Shown in pieces: positions 33,755 to 44,069 of a stretch of DNA of 64,000 nucleotides (positions within the stretch are counted from its first letter, which is position 1; every line of letters starts with the position of its first letter). A program made the position numbers and the translations under genes. The DNA is from CATQHD01 sp965202675 (GTDB lineage Bacteria > Actinomycetota > Acidimicrobiia > Spongiisociales > Spongiisociaceae). Below the pieces are notes generated by a model that saw nothing but the letters and a program-made list of their open reading frames with translations, had not been told where the DNA came from and ran no database searches. The stretch covers positions 2,170,001-2,234,000 of the forward strand of contig OZ241842.1 in the NCBI GenBank assembly GCA_965202675.1. The letters run 5' to 3'.

Positions 33755-34320
33755 TCGGGCGGCTCAGGGGTAGGTTGGCGGCCCGCATCCCGTCGGGGGT
33801 GGTGATCGAGGCAGGCGGCGTGGGCTACGAGGTCAACCTCACTTCTCGCGGCCAGGCCGCGCTCCCCGACGTGGGTGAGGAAGCCGTGCTGCACACCCAT
33901 CTGGTGGTGCGGGAGGACCTGATGGCCCTCTACGGGTTCGAGAACCAGCCCAGCCGGGACATGTTCCGCATCCTGCTCGGGTCGAGCGGGGTGGGCCCCG
34001 CCTTGGCCATGTCCGTCCTGGCCACCCTGCGGCCCGCCGAGGTGCGGATGGCGGTGGCCGCCGAGGACATCGGCGCCCTGGTGGCGGTGCCGGGGATCGG
34101 CAAGCGCACCGCCGAGAAGCTGATCCTGGAACTGCGCCCCAAGCTGGGGGCCCTGGCCGAGAGGACGGCGTCCTCCGGCGATCTGGCCCGGGTGCGGGAA
34201 GCCCTGGAGTCGCTGGGATACGCCCCCGCCGAGATCAGAGAGGCCTTGGAGGAGCTGCCCCGGGAGGGGTCTGTAGAGGAGCAGGTGCGCAGCGCCCTGC
34301 AGATGCTGGCCCGCAAGTGA
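33751..34320 (+). CDS. ruvA: Holliday junction DNA helicase subunit RuvA
   Basis: 189 aa. OB-fold start MIGRLRGRLAARIPSGVVIE, helix-hairpin-helix GVGPALAMSVLATL and VPGIGKRTAEKLILEL, and the C-terminal RuvB-binding domain ending LQMLARK. The tetramer binds four-way junctions. The ATG overlaps the ruvC stop; ruvB follows after 39 bases. Confidence 0.95.
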   Translation: MIGRLRGRLAARIPSGVVIEAGGVGYEVNLTSRGQAALPDVGEEAVLHTHLVVREDLMALYGFENQPSRDMFRILLGSSGVGPALAMSVLATLRPAEVRMAVAAEDIGALVAVPGIGKRTAEKLILELRPKLGALAERTASSGDLARVREALESLGYAPAEIREALEELPREGSVEEQVRSALQMLARK

Positions 34321-34359
34321 GCGAAGCGAAATCGGATCGGATCGAGCGGGGTATCCGGG

Positions 34360-35391
34360 ATGCGTGAAGACGACCTGCTGACCGCCCGCCCCACCGTCGA
34401 GGACCATCACAACGAAGATATGCTCCGCCCCCGCTCACTGGACGAGTTCGTGGGGCAGCCCAAGATCAAGGAGCGGTTGGGCATCTCCATGGACGCCGTC
34501 GAGAAGCTGGGCCGCCCGCTTGACCACCTGCTGCTCTCGGGGCCGCCCGGTCTCGGCAAGACCACCCTGGCCCGGATAATCGCCGTGGAGATGGGCGCCT
34601 CGCTCCGCGCCACTTCGGGGCCGGCGGTGGAGCGCCCCGGTGACCTGGCGGCCATCCTGTCGGGCCTCGAGCACGGAGATGTCCTGTTCATCGACGAGAT
34701 CCACAGGCTGCCGAGGGTGGTGGAAGAGGTGCTCTACTCGGCGATGGAGGATTTCGCCCTCGACATAGTGGTGGGCAAGGGGCCGGCCGCCCAGTCCCTG
34801 CGGCTGGGCCTGCCTCCCTTTACGCTGGTGGGCGCCACCACCCGGATCGGAATGGTCACCGCCCCCCTGCGGGACCGTTTCGGCATGGTGGACCGCATCG
34901 ACTACTACAACCCGGAGGACCTGGAACGGATCGTGATGCGCTCGGCGCCCATAATCGGCGTTCCGATCACCGAGGCGGGGGCGCGCAGTATCGCGACGCG
35001 CAGCCGGGGCACGCCGCGGATCGCCAACCGGTTGCTGGCCAGGGTGAGCGAGTACGCCGTTGCCCGGGCCGACGGCCGGATTGACGGCAAGACCGCCATG
35101 GCCGGGCTGGCTGTCTGGGAGGTGGACGATATGGGCCTCGACAAGGTGGACCGCTACATCCTCGAGGCGGTCGTCTCCAAGTTCGGCGGCGGGCCGGTGG
35201 GCCTCACCACCCTGGCCATCGCGGTAGGGGAGGAACCGGAGACCATCGAGGCGGCCTACGAGCCCTTCCTGGTGCAGCAGGGCCTGATGCTCCGCACCCC
35301 CCGGGGCCGAATGGCCACCTCCCTCACCTACCGCCACCTGGGCGTCCCCCAACCCGCCTCACCCCAAGGTTCCTTCCTGACCGGCAACTGA
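34360..35391 (+). CDS. ruvB: Holliday junction DNA helicase subunit RuvB
   Basis: 343 aa, normal length. LRPRSLDEFVGQPKIKERL opening, Walker A LLSGPPGLGKTTLARIIA, Walker B VLFIDEIHRL, sensor 1 LVGATTRIG, and winged-helix end EPFLVQQGLMLRTPRGRMAT. AAA+ motor that drives branch migration with RuvA. In many bacteria queA follows directly, but here the AT-rich defence region intervenes. Confidence 0.96.
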   Translation: MREDDLLTARPTVEDHHNEDMLRPRSLDEFVGQPKIKERLGISMDAVEKLGRPLDHLLLSGPPGLGKTTLARIIAVEMGASLRATSGPAVERPGDLAAILSGLEHGDVLFIDEIHRLPRVVEEVLYSAMEDFALDIVVGKGPAAQSLRLGLPPFTLVGATTRIGMVTAPLRDRFGMVDRIDYYNPEDLERIVMRSAPIIGVPITEAGARSIATRSRGTPRIANRLLARVSEYAVARADGRIDGKTAMAGLAVWEVDDMGLDKVDRYILEAVVSKFGGGPVGLTTLAIAVGEEPETIEAAYEPFLVQQGLMLRTPRGRMATSLTYRHLGVPQPASPQGSFLTGN

Positions 35392-35479
35392 CTTGGGACG
35401 GTTTGGCAATTCTGCTTGAACAGACCTCGGCCGCCTCCGTTTGGTCGGAATTTTGGCTCATCTAACAGCGAAAGATGGA

Positions 35480-38400
35480 TTATGCAGATGGGTCAGCTAA
35501 CCAAACGAAAGGCTCGTAGGGCTTACGTATGAGGTTGAAAAGGCTGAAGGTTCGCGACTGGCTGATTTCCAGTATAGTTTGGCAATGTTCAACAGCCTGC
35601 TTTTGTCTATCGGTATACCATTGTGGATTATCCCGCCACAAGGGGTGTCCAAATAATACGAGTCGGTGTGTATGTGGTGCGTAGACACACCCTAGTTCAT
35701 TTATCCAATATTTTTTGAGGATAAGAACATTACTGTATGCGGATATAAATCCGTCTATAAGGGCATCTGCCTTTGTATTCCAACGAGTAAGATCAATGGG
35801 TCGACTAAGTGCTACATCTAGTACATCAAGCGCTAGTCTCCAATCCAACAAAGAATGCAACTTGGTGTTGTCATAGCTCCTCAAGCAGTTCGGACATGAA
35901 GAATCACAATTCCGAGCGTGTCTTTCCGACTCGAGTCTATTTCTAATAGATCCGTCCATTAGGCACAGGACATTTTTGAGTTCATTGTCTTGCCCAATAA
36001 AACTTGAATAGCCGGCACCGTTCTCAAGTGTGTCTGCAAGGAACAAGCTAGCGCTGATCTCTTTGCTTGGTCGTAGTGGTTGTAACCCGACTTCGAATTC
36101 ACCAGGGTCGATATCCAATCTTATTGCGGCAGCAATACGAAACAATTCAGCGAACGAATACAATGCTGGCTTGCCAGCTGGCAATATTTCGGGTTTGATA
36201 GCGATCATATTATCCGGACCAGGTATTTTGTCTGTTTCAATTGTAATAAGAAGGGCATCAGTTGGTTTTATCATCCCGATAGCAGCTTGAATATCTGGCG
36301 ACTGATCTGGTGAAATACCTAAATTTATGCTTTCATTATAGAGTTGAGGGTCGTTAATTACAACCCCTCCTCTGTGACGGTGCATAGGAAACAGGCTTCC
36401 GTTGTTGTCATTGATTTTGAAAACCTGCGCATTGCCACTGGTCTGTGCTCTGATAGATGCGAACTGTGACGTAGAACTGACTTGTTCGATAAATCCTAGT
36501 TGAGTAAATGGAACAGGCCCTCGATTGGGTTGGTCATCATATTCTCTAGTCTTATAGCTAGTTCGAAATCCAAGTGGTTGATACATATCAAATGGGGATA
36601 TCAATGCTTCACAAACAGAACATTGTGATTGATTTGATACAACGACCTCAACGTTGCTGCATTCCCAGCAACGTCCGATAGATATAGGTTCTCCAAGTGG
36701 ATCTACCTGATGGGGAGTTTGTCCTCTATATTCCCAGGCGGCAAAGCCTACACAAGTATGTATAAGTTTGTCTCGCGTTACTTCAGCACCAGGCGAAAAG
36801 CTTGAAATGGCAATGTCTAAAGAACGATCTGATACCTGTACATACCCTTCCCTAGAAGGAGAACGCGGCCTTCCTTGATATAGAGTTCGTACTCGTGTTG
36901 GAAAGCCGAACATAGGAAGTACACCAGCATCCGCCAACCTTCTACTCAGTTCTGGATTAGTAAAAGCCTTGTTGGTAAGTGCATCATCAATTGTAGGGAC
37001 TAATTGATTCTTTATCCATCTGGTTAGTTGATCTGTTGCTTGTCTGTCAAGATCTGTATAAGCACATAGCCGTGATATGACCTGAGTTAACTCTCGGTTT
37101 GATTTTAGAAAATTATCAACGTGGGTACGATAAGAAGGCCACCAGTCCTTCACTTGTCCAAATACACCGTGTGTGCTATGACGAGTAGCGGAGGGTTGAA
37201 GGGCTGTGTCAAACGATAAGAAGGCGCGGCGCAATATTTCCAAAGTTACGACCCTTCGAATGATATCTGGACGTTTTAGGTCAAGATAAGGAGGAGGTGG
37301 TAGACCTCCGATGATCTCGTCTGGATGATTGAAGTAGTAATCATCGTGTGTTCGACCACGACAGAGAGTAAGAGTGTACGAAAATCTCTGGCCAGATCGC
37401 CCAACTCTTCCAACTCGTTGTTGATAATTGAAGCGTTGTGGCGGCATATTAGCCATGATCACTGACCTTAATGATCCAATGTCAATACCCATTTCCATCG
37501 TAGTCGTAACACTGAGAATATCTATGCTATTAGTAAGAAGGTTCTCTTGGGGTGGTTGTAGGATTGCCCCTTTGAATTGACGCTGACGACGACGCTGTTC
37601 ACTAAGGGGTTTTGTTTGGCCGGTCAGTTCTTCAACACGCAGTCGATGGGGAGAATGTGTAGCAAGCCATCCGTAATAGTCATCAATTTCCGAAACTATT
37701 GATACCTGATTCAAGTTGGAAGAGTTGCATGTTTGATTGATACAGATACCTGCTGAATTATGAAGATGGATATGAGCACATTCTATACACCGCCACAATA
37801 TAGCAGCTTGATCCACGAGCTCTACACGAAGTGGTGAGTCTAATCCGGTTGTATTCAACCACCAATTTTCATTGGTAACTTCAGTCTGGATCAATACTCG
37901 ATTGATATCATCTAAAAGTTCGATATCGCTAATATTCAATAGGTTGGCTACAGCCTTGATATAACTGCGTAGAGAGGTAGGAATACTAGATGTTGGTCTA
38001 GCTCTTCCTCCGTCAAATCTTCCAGCTAGGCCGAGAATCCTTATGCTACTACTGATAATTTCTTTTGAATGAGATATTGCTGTTTCAATAATCGGATCAT
38101 TTATTGTGATCAACCCAAGTCCAATGGATTCAATATCGCGAGTTGCTCGATCGAAGATGGCATTAGCAACGTGTTGTGCTGTGGAAGTCAGGAAGCGATT
38201 TTCACCTTCTGATTTAATAGTATGTTCTAGCGGTATCCATTCACCATCAGGGGGTATAAAATATCGCCACCAAGGTTCGTCACCATACGTTTCAAGTGCT
38301 GGAGATGGGCCAGCTGGATTAGTACCTAATTTGACAAGTTCACTACTTAGCCTCAACAGCAGGTCCCCCCACGCGAGTCCATCTACATTCTTATACCTTG

Positions 38401-40828
38401 TTTCAAAGGCGCTAATGATACTGAGGTCACGATCACTCGCGATTCCTGCTACTTGCAACCGATAAGCTAACCATTCGTCTATATATGTCCTCTTGAGGGC
38501 TTTTACTTGTGGATCATCTTCAGGTAGCTGGCCGTTTATCGCGGCCCGTATTAGTGTTGGTGGAGATTTAGCATTTGAAATAATTCTCCTGATTTGTTGT
38601 CGTATGAGGTCACGAAAGTGGTTTGTTTCCAATCCAGCCGCAGTAGTTGCTGCGTCATCACGGCTGTCGGAAAAAATAATCGTACGCCTACTATCAGAGT
38701 GCTCGCCGAGCGTATTAATCAATTGATTGGTGAGCACTTGCCCGATCGCCGATGGGCCAATTGAATGAGCTCGAAGGGGAGACTTGACAATGCCGCGGAA
38801 AAACCGACGGGGTTTATTGTTCCACATACGTGAGTTGCATCTGGGACAACATTCGGGTAGAGCGGGTATACGGTAATGTGCGTTGGTTGGATGCCCTACT
38901 ACATTCATGATAATTCCATCAGGGGATTCGATTCCAGCAGGCCCAAGAAGACCTTGCTTATGGTTATAGATAGCGCCTATAAAATTGAAGCTTACCGAGG
39001 GATCATTGCCGCTAGGTTTGTGCTTCCACTCTCGTGGCCTGTTTAATTGTCCCGGCCAGTACCACATATATTCTCCATAGATTCGATGGGTAATCTTATC
39101 CTGTTCAACCGCTAATAAATCTGGCGATGGACTCAGGTACCAATATTGACTGCTAGTGTTACCATCAGGTGTACGACTCACATAGCCACCAAGAGATGCT
39201 TCTCCGCACTGATAGCAGTAGATCAGTTCTAGGATTCGACTGCCGCATCCACAAGTTATAGCGGGTATCGTATAAAGCTTTCCGATTCGTCTGTCAGAAG
39301 ATCGGTAATTATCGTTGATCTCTGTACAATTTGGGTTGCTGCAAGCCCACATCCCTCGGATGATTCTGGCAAAAAAGTGCGAACGAAAGCTAATTGTACT
39401 CCGGGTTGGAGAATCTAATTCATTTATCTTATCCAAGACCTTCTCTAAAGTGTCATCATGTTGGTTACTCTGTAATGAATCTACAAAGAGTTTTGAATCC
39501 AATTCTTGTAACCTAGTGGGATTTATTGTTGTTTCTCCCGCCGTACAGGCAGTTCCAATAGCTTCTGCTATTTCTTCTACCCGCTCGGCTGATAGAGGAT
39601 TGTCTAATTCTGCCTTGATGGCAGCACGCTGAAAAGTTTCATTGGTGAGCGGTAGACGTGCTGATCCTGTTATTACTTTAAAGGTATCTTGAGCAACCCC
39701 AAAAAACTGTTGGGCAAAACCAAGGCCGATTTCTTTACTCAACGAGGCGCTTGTAGCGATACAACGAAGCTGAGAGGAGTCTGGTTCTAGACCTAAGCGA
39801 TAAAGCAGATTACGTATGATCAGTGCTACCTCGCTTCCTTGTGTACCACGATATGTATGCAGTTCATCAACGACCAGTGTGAAACAATGGGATGGATTTT
39901 CCTTCAGCCATTGAGATGTCTTCTGGAAAATTGGGTCTTCGCGCTGGCGCATTAGAATTACGTTGAGCATTGAATAGTTTGTGATGAATATATCTGGAGG
40001 ATTAGATATCATGTCCCATCTCGAGAGTAATTCGGATTGACGTGGGTCAGGAAACTGAGAAGCCAGCTCTTGATCATGTAAGGCTATTTGATCACTTTCG
40101 TATTCCATATGCTTCAATTGGTTAGCCACTTCTTGAACACGGTTGTCTTTTCTCCTATTTGGTATATCTTGTGATCCCAATGTTGCTCCTGTGTATCGGC
40201 CGAAGTATATAGCAGGTATTCCGATTTCTATCGCAGTACGGGTTGCTTTTCGAAGTCGAGTTATCTGATCTTCTACGAGGGCATTAGTAGGGTAGAGAAT
40301 CATAGATCGCACCGCTGCTTGTCTTCGCTCATTCAGACGGGCAGGTTGCCACTTTTTGTCATTAGTATCCCACCAGCGATTTATCTGAGGAGTTTCCTTC
40401 CATTCGTTGGCTTCGGAAAGGAGTCGAGCAAAGATAGGCAAAAGGAAACACTCGGTCTTTCCTGACCCAGTACCAGAAGTGACTACTATATTCCGTTTAC
40501 CTCTTGTTGACAGCGATGCAACCAAACTTTGTGCCTGATGGCTGTATAATTGGAAATTACCATCAGAATTGAACAAGATAAGGCCCAGGTGGTCAGCTAT
40601 CGTATCCGATATACCTAGCTCTTTACACACGGTTGCAATCGTTGGGCCCGGTTCGGATGGCATAACAGGTTCGAGTAATGGATCGGTAAACAAAACGCCA
40701 TCTTGTTCCAAGAGATCACGACGCTCAGATCTAAGTAATGGATCTCGTAGCCAAAAGGCGGTATCGTAATATCGTAGATATCCTTCTTTGATTTTTCGAT
40801 ACATGCTGATGGGATTGGTTTGTGTCAT
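35480..40828 (-). CDS. DruE-like giant helicase with C-terminal DUF1998 (Druantia-type defence)
   Basis: 1782 aa. An N-terminal domain (YLRYYDTAFWLRDPLLRSER) precedes an SF2 helicase with motif I TSGTGSGKTE (about 118-125), Ia LYPTNALVEDQ, TNYSMLNV, DELH box VVDELHTYRG (about 321) and III ATSASL. A zinc-like Cys cluster follows (WACSNPNCTE, then TCGCGS, then CYQCGE, about 495-545). Next come IIFSDSRDDAATTAAGLE with FRDLIRQ and motif VI QQRVGRVGRSGQ (about 1135). The DUF1998 module near the end has DSSCPNCLRSYDNTKLHSLL. Size, layout and companion match DruE, the core of Druantia anti-phage systems. DISARM-type or MrfA-like DUF1998 helicases are alternatives but smaller or split. Two bases downstream of its partner. 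Confidence 0.78.
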   Translation of the reverse strand: MTQTNPISMYRKIKEGYLRYYDTAFWLRDPLLRSERRDLLEQDGVLFTDPLLEPVMPSEPGPTIATVCKELGISDTIADHLGLILFNSDGNFQLYSHQAQSLVASLSTRGKRNIVVTSGTGSGKTECFLLPIFARLLSEANEWKETPQINRWWDTNDKKWQPARLNERRQAAVRSMILYPTNALVEDQITRLRKATRTAIEIGIPAIYFGRYTGATLGSQDIPNRRKDNRVQEVANQLKHMEYESDQIALHDQELASQFPDPRQSELLSRWDMISNPPDIFITNYSMLNVILMRQREDPIFQKTSQWLKENPSHCFTLVVDELHTYRGTQGSEVALIIRNLLYRLGLEPDSSQLRCIATSASLSKEIGLGFAQQFFGVAQDTFKVITGSARLPLTNETFQRAAIKAELDNPLSAERVEEIAEAIGTACTAGETTINPTRLQELDSKLFVDSLQSNQHDDTLEKVLDKINELDSPTRSTISFRSHFFARIIRGMWACSNPNCTEINDNYRSSDRRIGKLYTIPAITCGCGSRILELIYCYQCGEASLGGYVSRTPDGNTSSQYWYLSPSPDLLAVEQDKITHRIYGEYMWYWPGQLNRPREWKHKPSGNDPSVSFNFIGAIYNHKQGLLGPAGIESPDGIIMNVVGHPTNAHYRIPALPECCPRCNSRMWNNKPRRFFRGIVKSPLRAHSIGPSAIGQVLTNQLINTLGEHSDSRRTIIFSDSRDDAATTAAGLETNHFRDLIRQQIRRIISNAKSPPTLIRAAINGQLPEDDPQVKALKRTYIDEWLAYRLQVAGIASDRDLSIISAFETRYKNVDGLAWGDLLLRLSSELVKLGTNPAGPSPALETYGDEPWWRYFIPPDGEWIPLEHTIKSEGENRFLTSTAQHVANAIFDRATRDIESIGLGLITINDPIIETAISHSKEIISSSIRILGLAGRFDGGRARPTSSIPTSLRSYIKAVANLLNISDIELLDDINRVLIQTEVTNENWWLNTTGLDSPLRVELVDQAAILWRCIECAHIHLHNSAGICINQTCNSSNLNQVSIVSEIDDYYGWLATHSPHRLRVEELTGQTKPLSEQRRRQRQFKGAILQPPQENLLTNSIDILSVTTTMEMGIDIGSLRSVIMANMPPQRFNYQQRVGRVGRSGQRFSYTLTLCRGRTHDDYYFNHPDEIIGGLPPPPYLDLKRPDIIRRVVTLEILRRAFLSFDTALQPSATRHSTHGVFGQVKDWWPSYRTHVDNFLKSNRELTQVISRLCAYTDLDRQATDQLTRWIKNQLVPTIDDALTNKAFTNPELSRRLADAGVLPMFGFPTRVRTLYQGRPRSPSREGYVQVSDRSLDIAISSFSPGAEVTRDKLIHTCVGFAAWEYRGQTPHQVDPLGEPISIGRCWECSNVEVVVSNQSQCSVCEALISPFDMYQPLGFRTSYKTREYDDQPNRGPVPFTQLGFIEQVSSTSQFASIRAQTSGNAQVFKINDNNGSLFPMHRHRGGVVINDPQLYNESINLGISPDQSPDIQAAIGMIKPTDALLITIETDKIPGPDNMIAIKPEILPAGKPALYSFAELFRIAAAIRLDIDPGEFEVGLQPLRPSKEISASLFLADTLENGAGYSSFIGQDNELKNVLCLMDGSIRNRLESERHARNCDSSCPNCLRSYDNTKLHSLLDWRLALDVLDVALSRPIDLTRWNTKADALIDGFISAYSNVLILKKYWINELGCVYAPHTHRLVLFGHPLWRDNPQWYTDRQKQAVEHCQTILEISQSRTFSLFNLIRKPYEPFVWLADPSA

Positions 40829-40830
40829 GG

Positions 40831-43800
40831 TTACTCGACCCCCTTATTGCTCAAAAATGAGATGGAGGTATTTAGCCTTCGTATTATTGCCTCAGCTACG
40901 TCATAAGGGATTGATTCGTAGCAAAGTTTGTTCATATGAATGGAAGGAGGAATCCCACTACACAAAACAACTGCTCGTTCATACAGACCAGGAAGTGCTG
41001 CACCAAGTGGAGCTACTAATCGTTTACGGGTTCGATCATAATATAGCAATGTACGCTTCATTTCTGTTGCGGCAAGATACTTTACAAGTCGGCTGTCCCC
41101 TGCTCGAAGTTTCTTATCTAATTTAGATCTCCATGCGAAGCTCCATGGGTTTGTTGTTATTCTATAAGCACCCGGGATAGTTTCGTCATCACTTGATTTC
41201 CATTTAGCACTGTTGAGATCAAATCTTTCAATACGATGTCCACTTAACGAAGCCGCAGGTAGAACCTTTGCGATGTCATTGAGAGAAGGAAGCAGATGTG
41301 CTAGTTTGCTACCAGCCGATTCTGTAAAACCAAGTTGGATATCCAGGTGCTTTCCTGTTGACTCTATTACATCTTTTAGTTCCGTAATTTCAAGGTTGTG
41401 AATACGAATAATTTCAGGTCCTACTTTGTTTCTTGTCGTTTCAATGTTCCCACCGATTGCTTCTGCATCATCACGTATTCTTTGAATTAGTTCAGGCCAT
41501 CGTGCTCCGCATATGATTGCTTTGTTATCATTTGGGATGAACGCAAGCGTTGGTGGTGATATTGCCCATGATTCAGGACGTAGAGTGGACGGTTCTAAGG
41601 TAAGGTCGATATGACCGAGAGCTGAAAGCATTCGAGCGGATTCTATTGGAAACCATGGAGCATCGTTAATCTGTATTGCCAGGCTGTAGAATTCTGACCA
41701 AGAGCCCCTCTTGGCGAATGTTAAGGCATCTAGAAGGTCATCAATAATAAGACTAGGCTTTGCCACCGTTTTTGTCTGGGACAAGGGTGGTTGATAGTTC
41801 GTTACTGTCTCGGGTAGATTTCTTGTAAGATAAGGTAGCCGTTTCTTGTAGTTATAAAATAATCTTTCATATTCACAATACTTACAAGTTCCGAGCGCGG
41901 ATCTCTGGTTCAGGGATTGTTTTTCGATCAACCAGTAATGGGCACCTGTTAAGAGGCAGTTTGGACTATCTGTTGATGAGGAAGTACTGGATGGGGGGTC
42001 ATCGTGATCTTCACTAGGGTTCCCCATATTAGCTAGCATCTCGCCCTCATCCCCTAAAGGTTTATCTGGGATTGGTCTACGTGATTCGTTTGGTATGGTC
42101 GCACCGCGTATACAGGTTTGGGAGAGATTGTATATTTCACATGCGCTAAGTGCAGCAAGTTCATCGTCTAATAGATTATAATGTAATCCGAGTTGATCAT
42201 CAGATAGTTTACGAGGATATGAAGACGATCTCAGGCGAAATTGGGCCGTAAGAAGTAGTTTCCTTTTTTTATTGATGATTTTTATCCGATAGTCTCCTTC
42301 AATCAAATTGAATTCGCTTGTGTCTAAGATTGTACTATTCGTAGTCAAATCTATTTCTAAATCTGAGAATTCACTTAATTTCAAGGATCTTATTCTTACA
42401 ATCGATAATTGGACAGAATCCTCATATGGTGCCGCCATTCGTATCATAGGTGGGTTTGAGACATCGTAAGTATTCCTTCCTGGAAGAGCGTATCCACCTG
42501 TTATGGTTAGCGAAGACTTCCCTCTAGGAGTAAGTATAGCTAGATCATCATTCTCAGGGTTGAACACATCAATGACTAAGACATCAGTAATTAGTATCCA
42601 ATCTTCGGGCAATCCTTGGAGACCATCTCCCCACACTCGAAAGTTTCCAAGCGTTATTTTAGTTAGATATGACCTGACAGTGTCAACTATGGTATTATGC
42701 ACTAATAATATATACATAGCATTTAGTTCTGTCCTAGATGATTCAATGCATACTCGACTTGTTTCATCAAGCTTTAGAGGAACAATACGTCTCGGGTTAT
42801 GTTGCAACAAATATTTATCCTCATTATAGAGCTTTAGAATTGTGTTTAGAGTATCAGCAACCGAGGGTGATGGAGATAGGATGGACCATGATTGTTGTTG
42901 GGATGGTCCCAGAACATAGATATCGGATTTGTCGACTCCGTAGTATTTACCGAAGGGAGACCCATATGTGGTTTTGACCTGCAGGCCTAATACTAGTCTT
43001 GGGATAGGTTGTGGCTTAAAAATTCCTACGAGAGTAAGTGGAGCAGATTGATTAGAAGATCCGATTGTATCTGCGCTAGTATTTCCTTCCCATGACTCAA
43101 GTTCAAGGCAAGCTATAGCCGCGATGCGCTGTTCATTACCTTTCCAGAGGCGTCGTAACGATGAGCTAAAGTTGATATTCGTATCATTTGTTGCTTCCTT
43201 GAGTAAATCAACCATATCCGATATCGGTAGGCGTTGGCTTGGTTCTAATCGGTATTCATGAAATAGCTCCTTCAAGCTCTGCCGATCATGTTCACGGACG
43301 AGAGCCTGAGATATGGGTATTCCGACGTATACTCGAGAATCAAAGGGGTAGGCTGTCGGTAATCCTAGTGACCCTTCATGGTCTTCTAGCCATGTATTGA
43401 GTTCGTTCCATAGAAAGGGTGTTTGCTTTCGGAAGTTCCGTTTTATTCTATCTCGTGCCTTTGATTCTTGGACAACCAATAGATCACATAGACGATCCAT
43501 ATAATTATTAGCTTTATACAGATCATCAGCCTTCATCGTTTCAGCTACCCAAGACAAGAACCCGAGTATTCCTAGAAAGGGAGGTGGCCCGATGCAACCT
43601 TTTTCTTTCCAATTGTTCATGGCCTTAATATGTTGGTGGAAGGTTGCAAGATGCCGCATCCTTGGGTTTAGTTGCAAAGTTGAAGCTACCGTGCTTACGA
43701 AGTTATCATGAGGTGAGTAGTTATCTTGAGAAGATTCTTCGCCTAGATCAAGAGACTGACCCATTCTGTCAAGGATGCTAGGTTCTAGATCTAGATAAAC

Positions 43801-44019
43801 AGGTAACTCTGACCATTTTCCTGTAAAGTACTCTTCAGCAATAGCCTCATTCCAGACCAGATACTTTTCCCACCTGATCTTTTCGAGCTTGTTGAGGAGG
43901 TCGAGCAGTTCAAGGGGTTCAACCTGTCCGGCCTCCAAGGTTGCGAGGATGGTCTCCTCGGTTAGGGAGTCTGCCTGTTCGAGGGCGTTTTTTGGCTCTC
44001 TGTGGTTGTGTATGTCCAT
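40831..44019 (-). CDS. Large partner protein of the helicase, probable DruH-like
   Basis: 1062 aa, start ATG at 44019. No enzymatic motif is recognised. A Cys/His cluster (NCLLTGAHYWLIEKQ, then GTCKYCEYERLF, about residues 685-720) could bind zinc, and the stretch just before it is Ser/Pro/Asp-rich (DPPSSTSSSTDS). The first ~50 residues are acidic and helical. Position immediately upstream of a DruE-like gene with a 2-base gap, and size near 1000 aa, fit DruH of Druantia type III. DruF/DruG of type II are less likely given one large gene. The coding sequence is AT-rich except for its first ~45 codons, whose composition is closer to the chromosome. Confidence 0.6.
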   Translation of the reverse strand: MDIHNHREPKNALEQADSLTEETILATLEAGQVEPLELLDLLNKLEKIRWEKYLVWNEAIAEEYFTGKWSELPVYLDLEPSILDRMGQSLDLGEESSQDNYSPHDNFVSTVASTLQLNPRMRHLATFHQHIKAMNNWKEKGCIGPPPFLGILGFLSWVAETMKADDLYKANNYMDRLCDLLVVQESKARDRIKRNFRKQTPFLWNELNTWLEDHEGSLGLPTAYPFDSRVYVGIPISQALVREHDRQSLKELFHEYRLEPSQRLPISDMVDLLKEATNDTNINFSSSLRRLWKGNEQRIAAIACLELESWEGNTSADTIGSSNQSAPLTLVGIFKPQPIPRLVLGLQVKTTYGSPFGKYYGVDKSDIYVLGPSQQQSWSILSPSPSVADTLNTILKLYNEDKYLLQHNPRRIVPLKLDETSRVCIESSRTELNAMYILLVHNTIVDTVRSYLTKITLGNFRVWGDGLQGLPEDWILITDVLVIDVFNPENDDLAILTPRGKSSLTITGGYALPGRNTYDVSNPPMIRMAAPYEDSVQLSIVRIRSLKLSEFSDLEIDLTTNSTILDTSEFNLIEGDYRIKIINKKRKLLLTAQFRLRSSSYPRKLSDDQLGLHYNLLDDELAALSACEIYNLSQTCIRGATIPNESRRPIPDKPLGDEGEMLANMGNPSEDHDDPPSSTSSSTDSPNCLLTGAHYWLIEKQSLNQRSALGTCKYCEYERLFYNYKKRLPYLTRNLPETVTNYQPPLSQTKTVAKPSLIIDDLLDALTFAKRGSWSEFYSLAIQINDAPWFPIESARMLSALGHIDLTLEPSTLRPESWAISPPTLAFIPNDNKAIICGARWPELIQRIRDDAEAIGGNIETTRNKVGPEIIRIHNLEITELKDVIESTGKHLDIQLGFTESAGSKLAHLLPSLNDIAKVLPAASLSGHRIERFDLNSAKWKSSDDETIPGAYRITTNPWSFAWRSKLDKKLRAGDSRLVKYLAATEMKRTLLYYDRTRKRLVAPLGAALPGLYERAVVLCSGIPPSIHMNKLCYESIPYDVAEAIIRRLNTSISFLSNKGVE

Positions 44020-44034
44020 CAGCGCACAATGTTA

Positions 44035-44069
44035 CCACGGATTCTGTGGCACATTGAGATATCAGTGTG
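44035..44069 (-). promoter_or_regulatory. Two abutting palindromes upstream of the druH-like gene
   Basis: CCACGGATTCTGTGG (44035-44049, imperfect palindrome) directly adjoins CACATTGAGATATCAGTGTG (44050-44069, 16 of 20 positions symmetric). They lie 16-50 bases before the ATG at 44019, where the promoter must be; a TAACAT -10-like hexamer overlaps the first. They look like a double operator for a dimeric regulator. The rest of the 294-bp divergent gap to vsr shows no gene. Confidence 0.5.

Larger units (their letters stand above)
35392..44019. other. AT-rich horizontally acquired island (defence unit)
   Basis: From just after ruvB to the start of the 1062-aa gene the base composition drops to roughly 40% G+C by eye, against about 70% on both sides, with A/T-ending codons throughout. 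The two genes inside are on the minus strand, convergent with ruvB. No integrase, transposase, tRNA or clear flanking direct repeats were found. The leftmost 88 bp (35392-35479) hold no gene. Confidence 0.8.
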
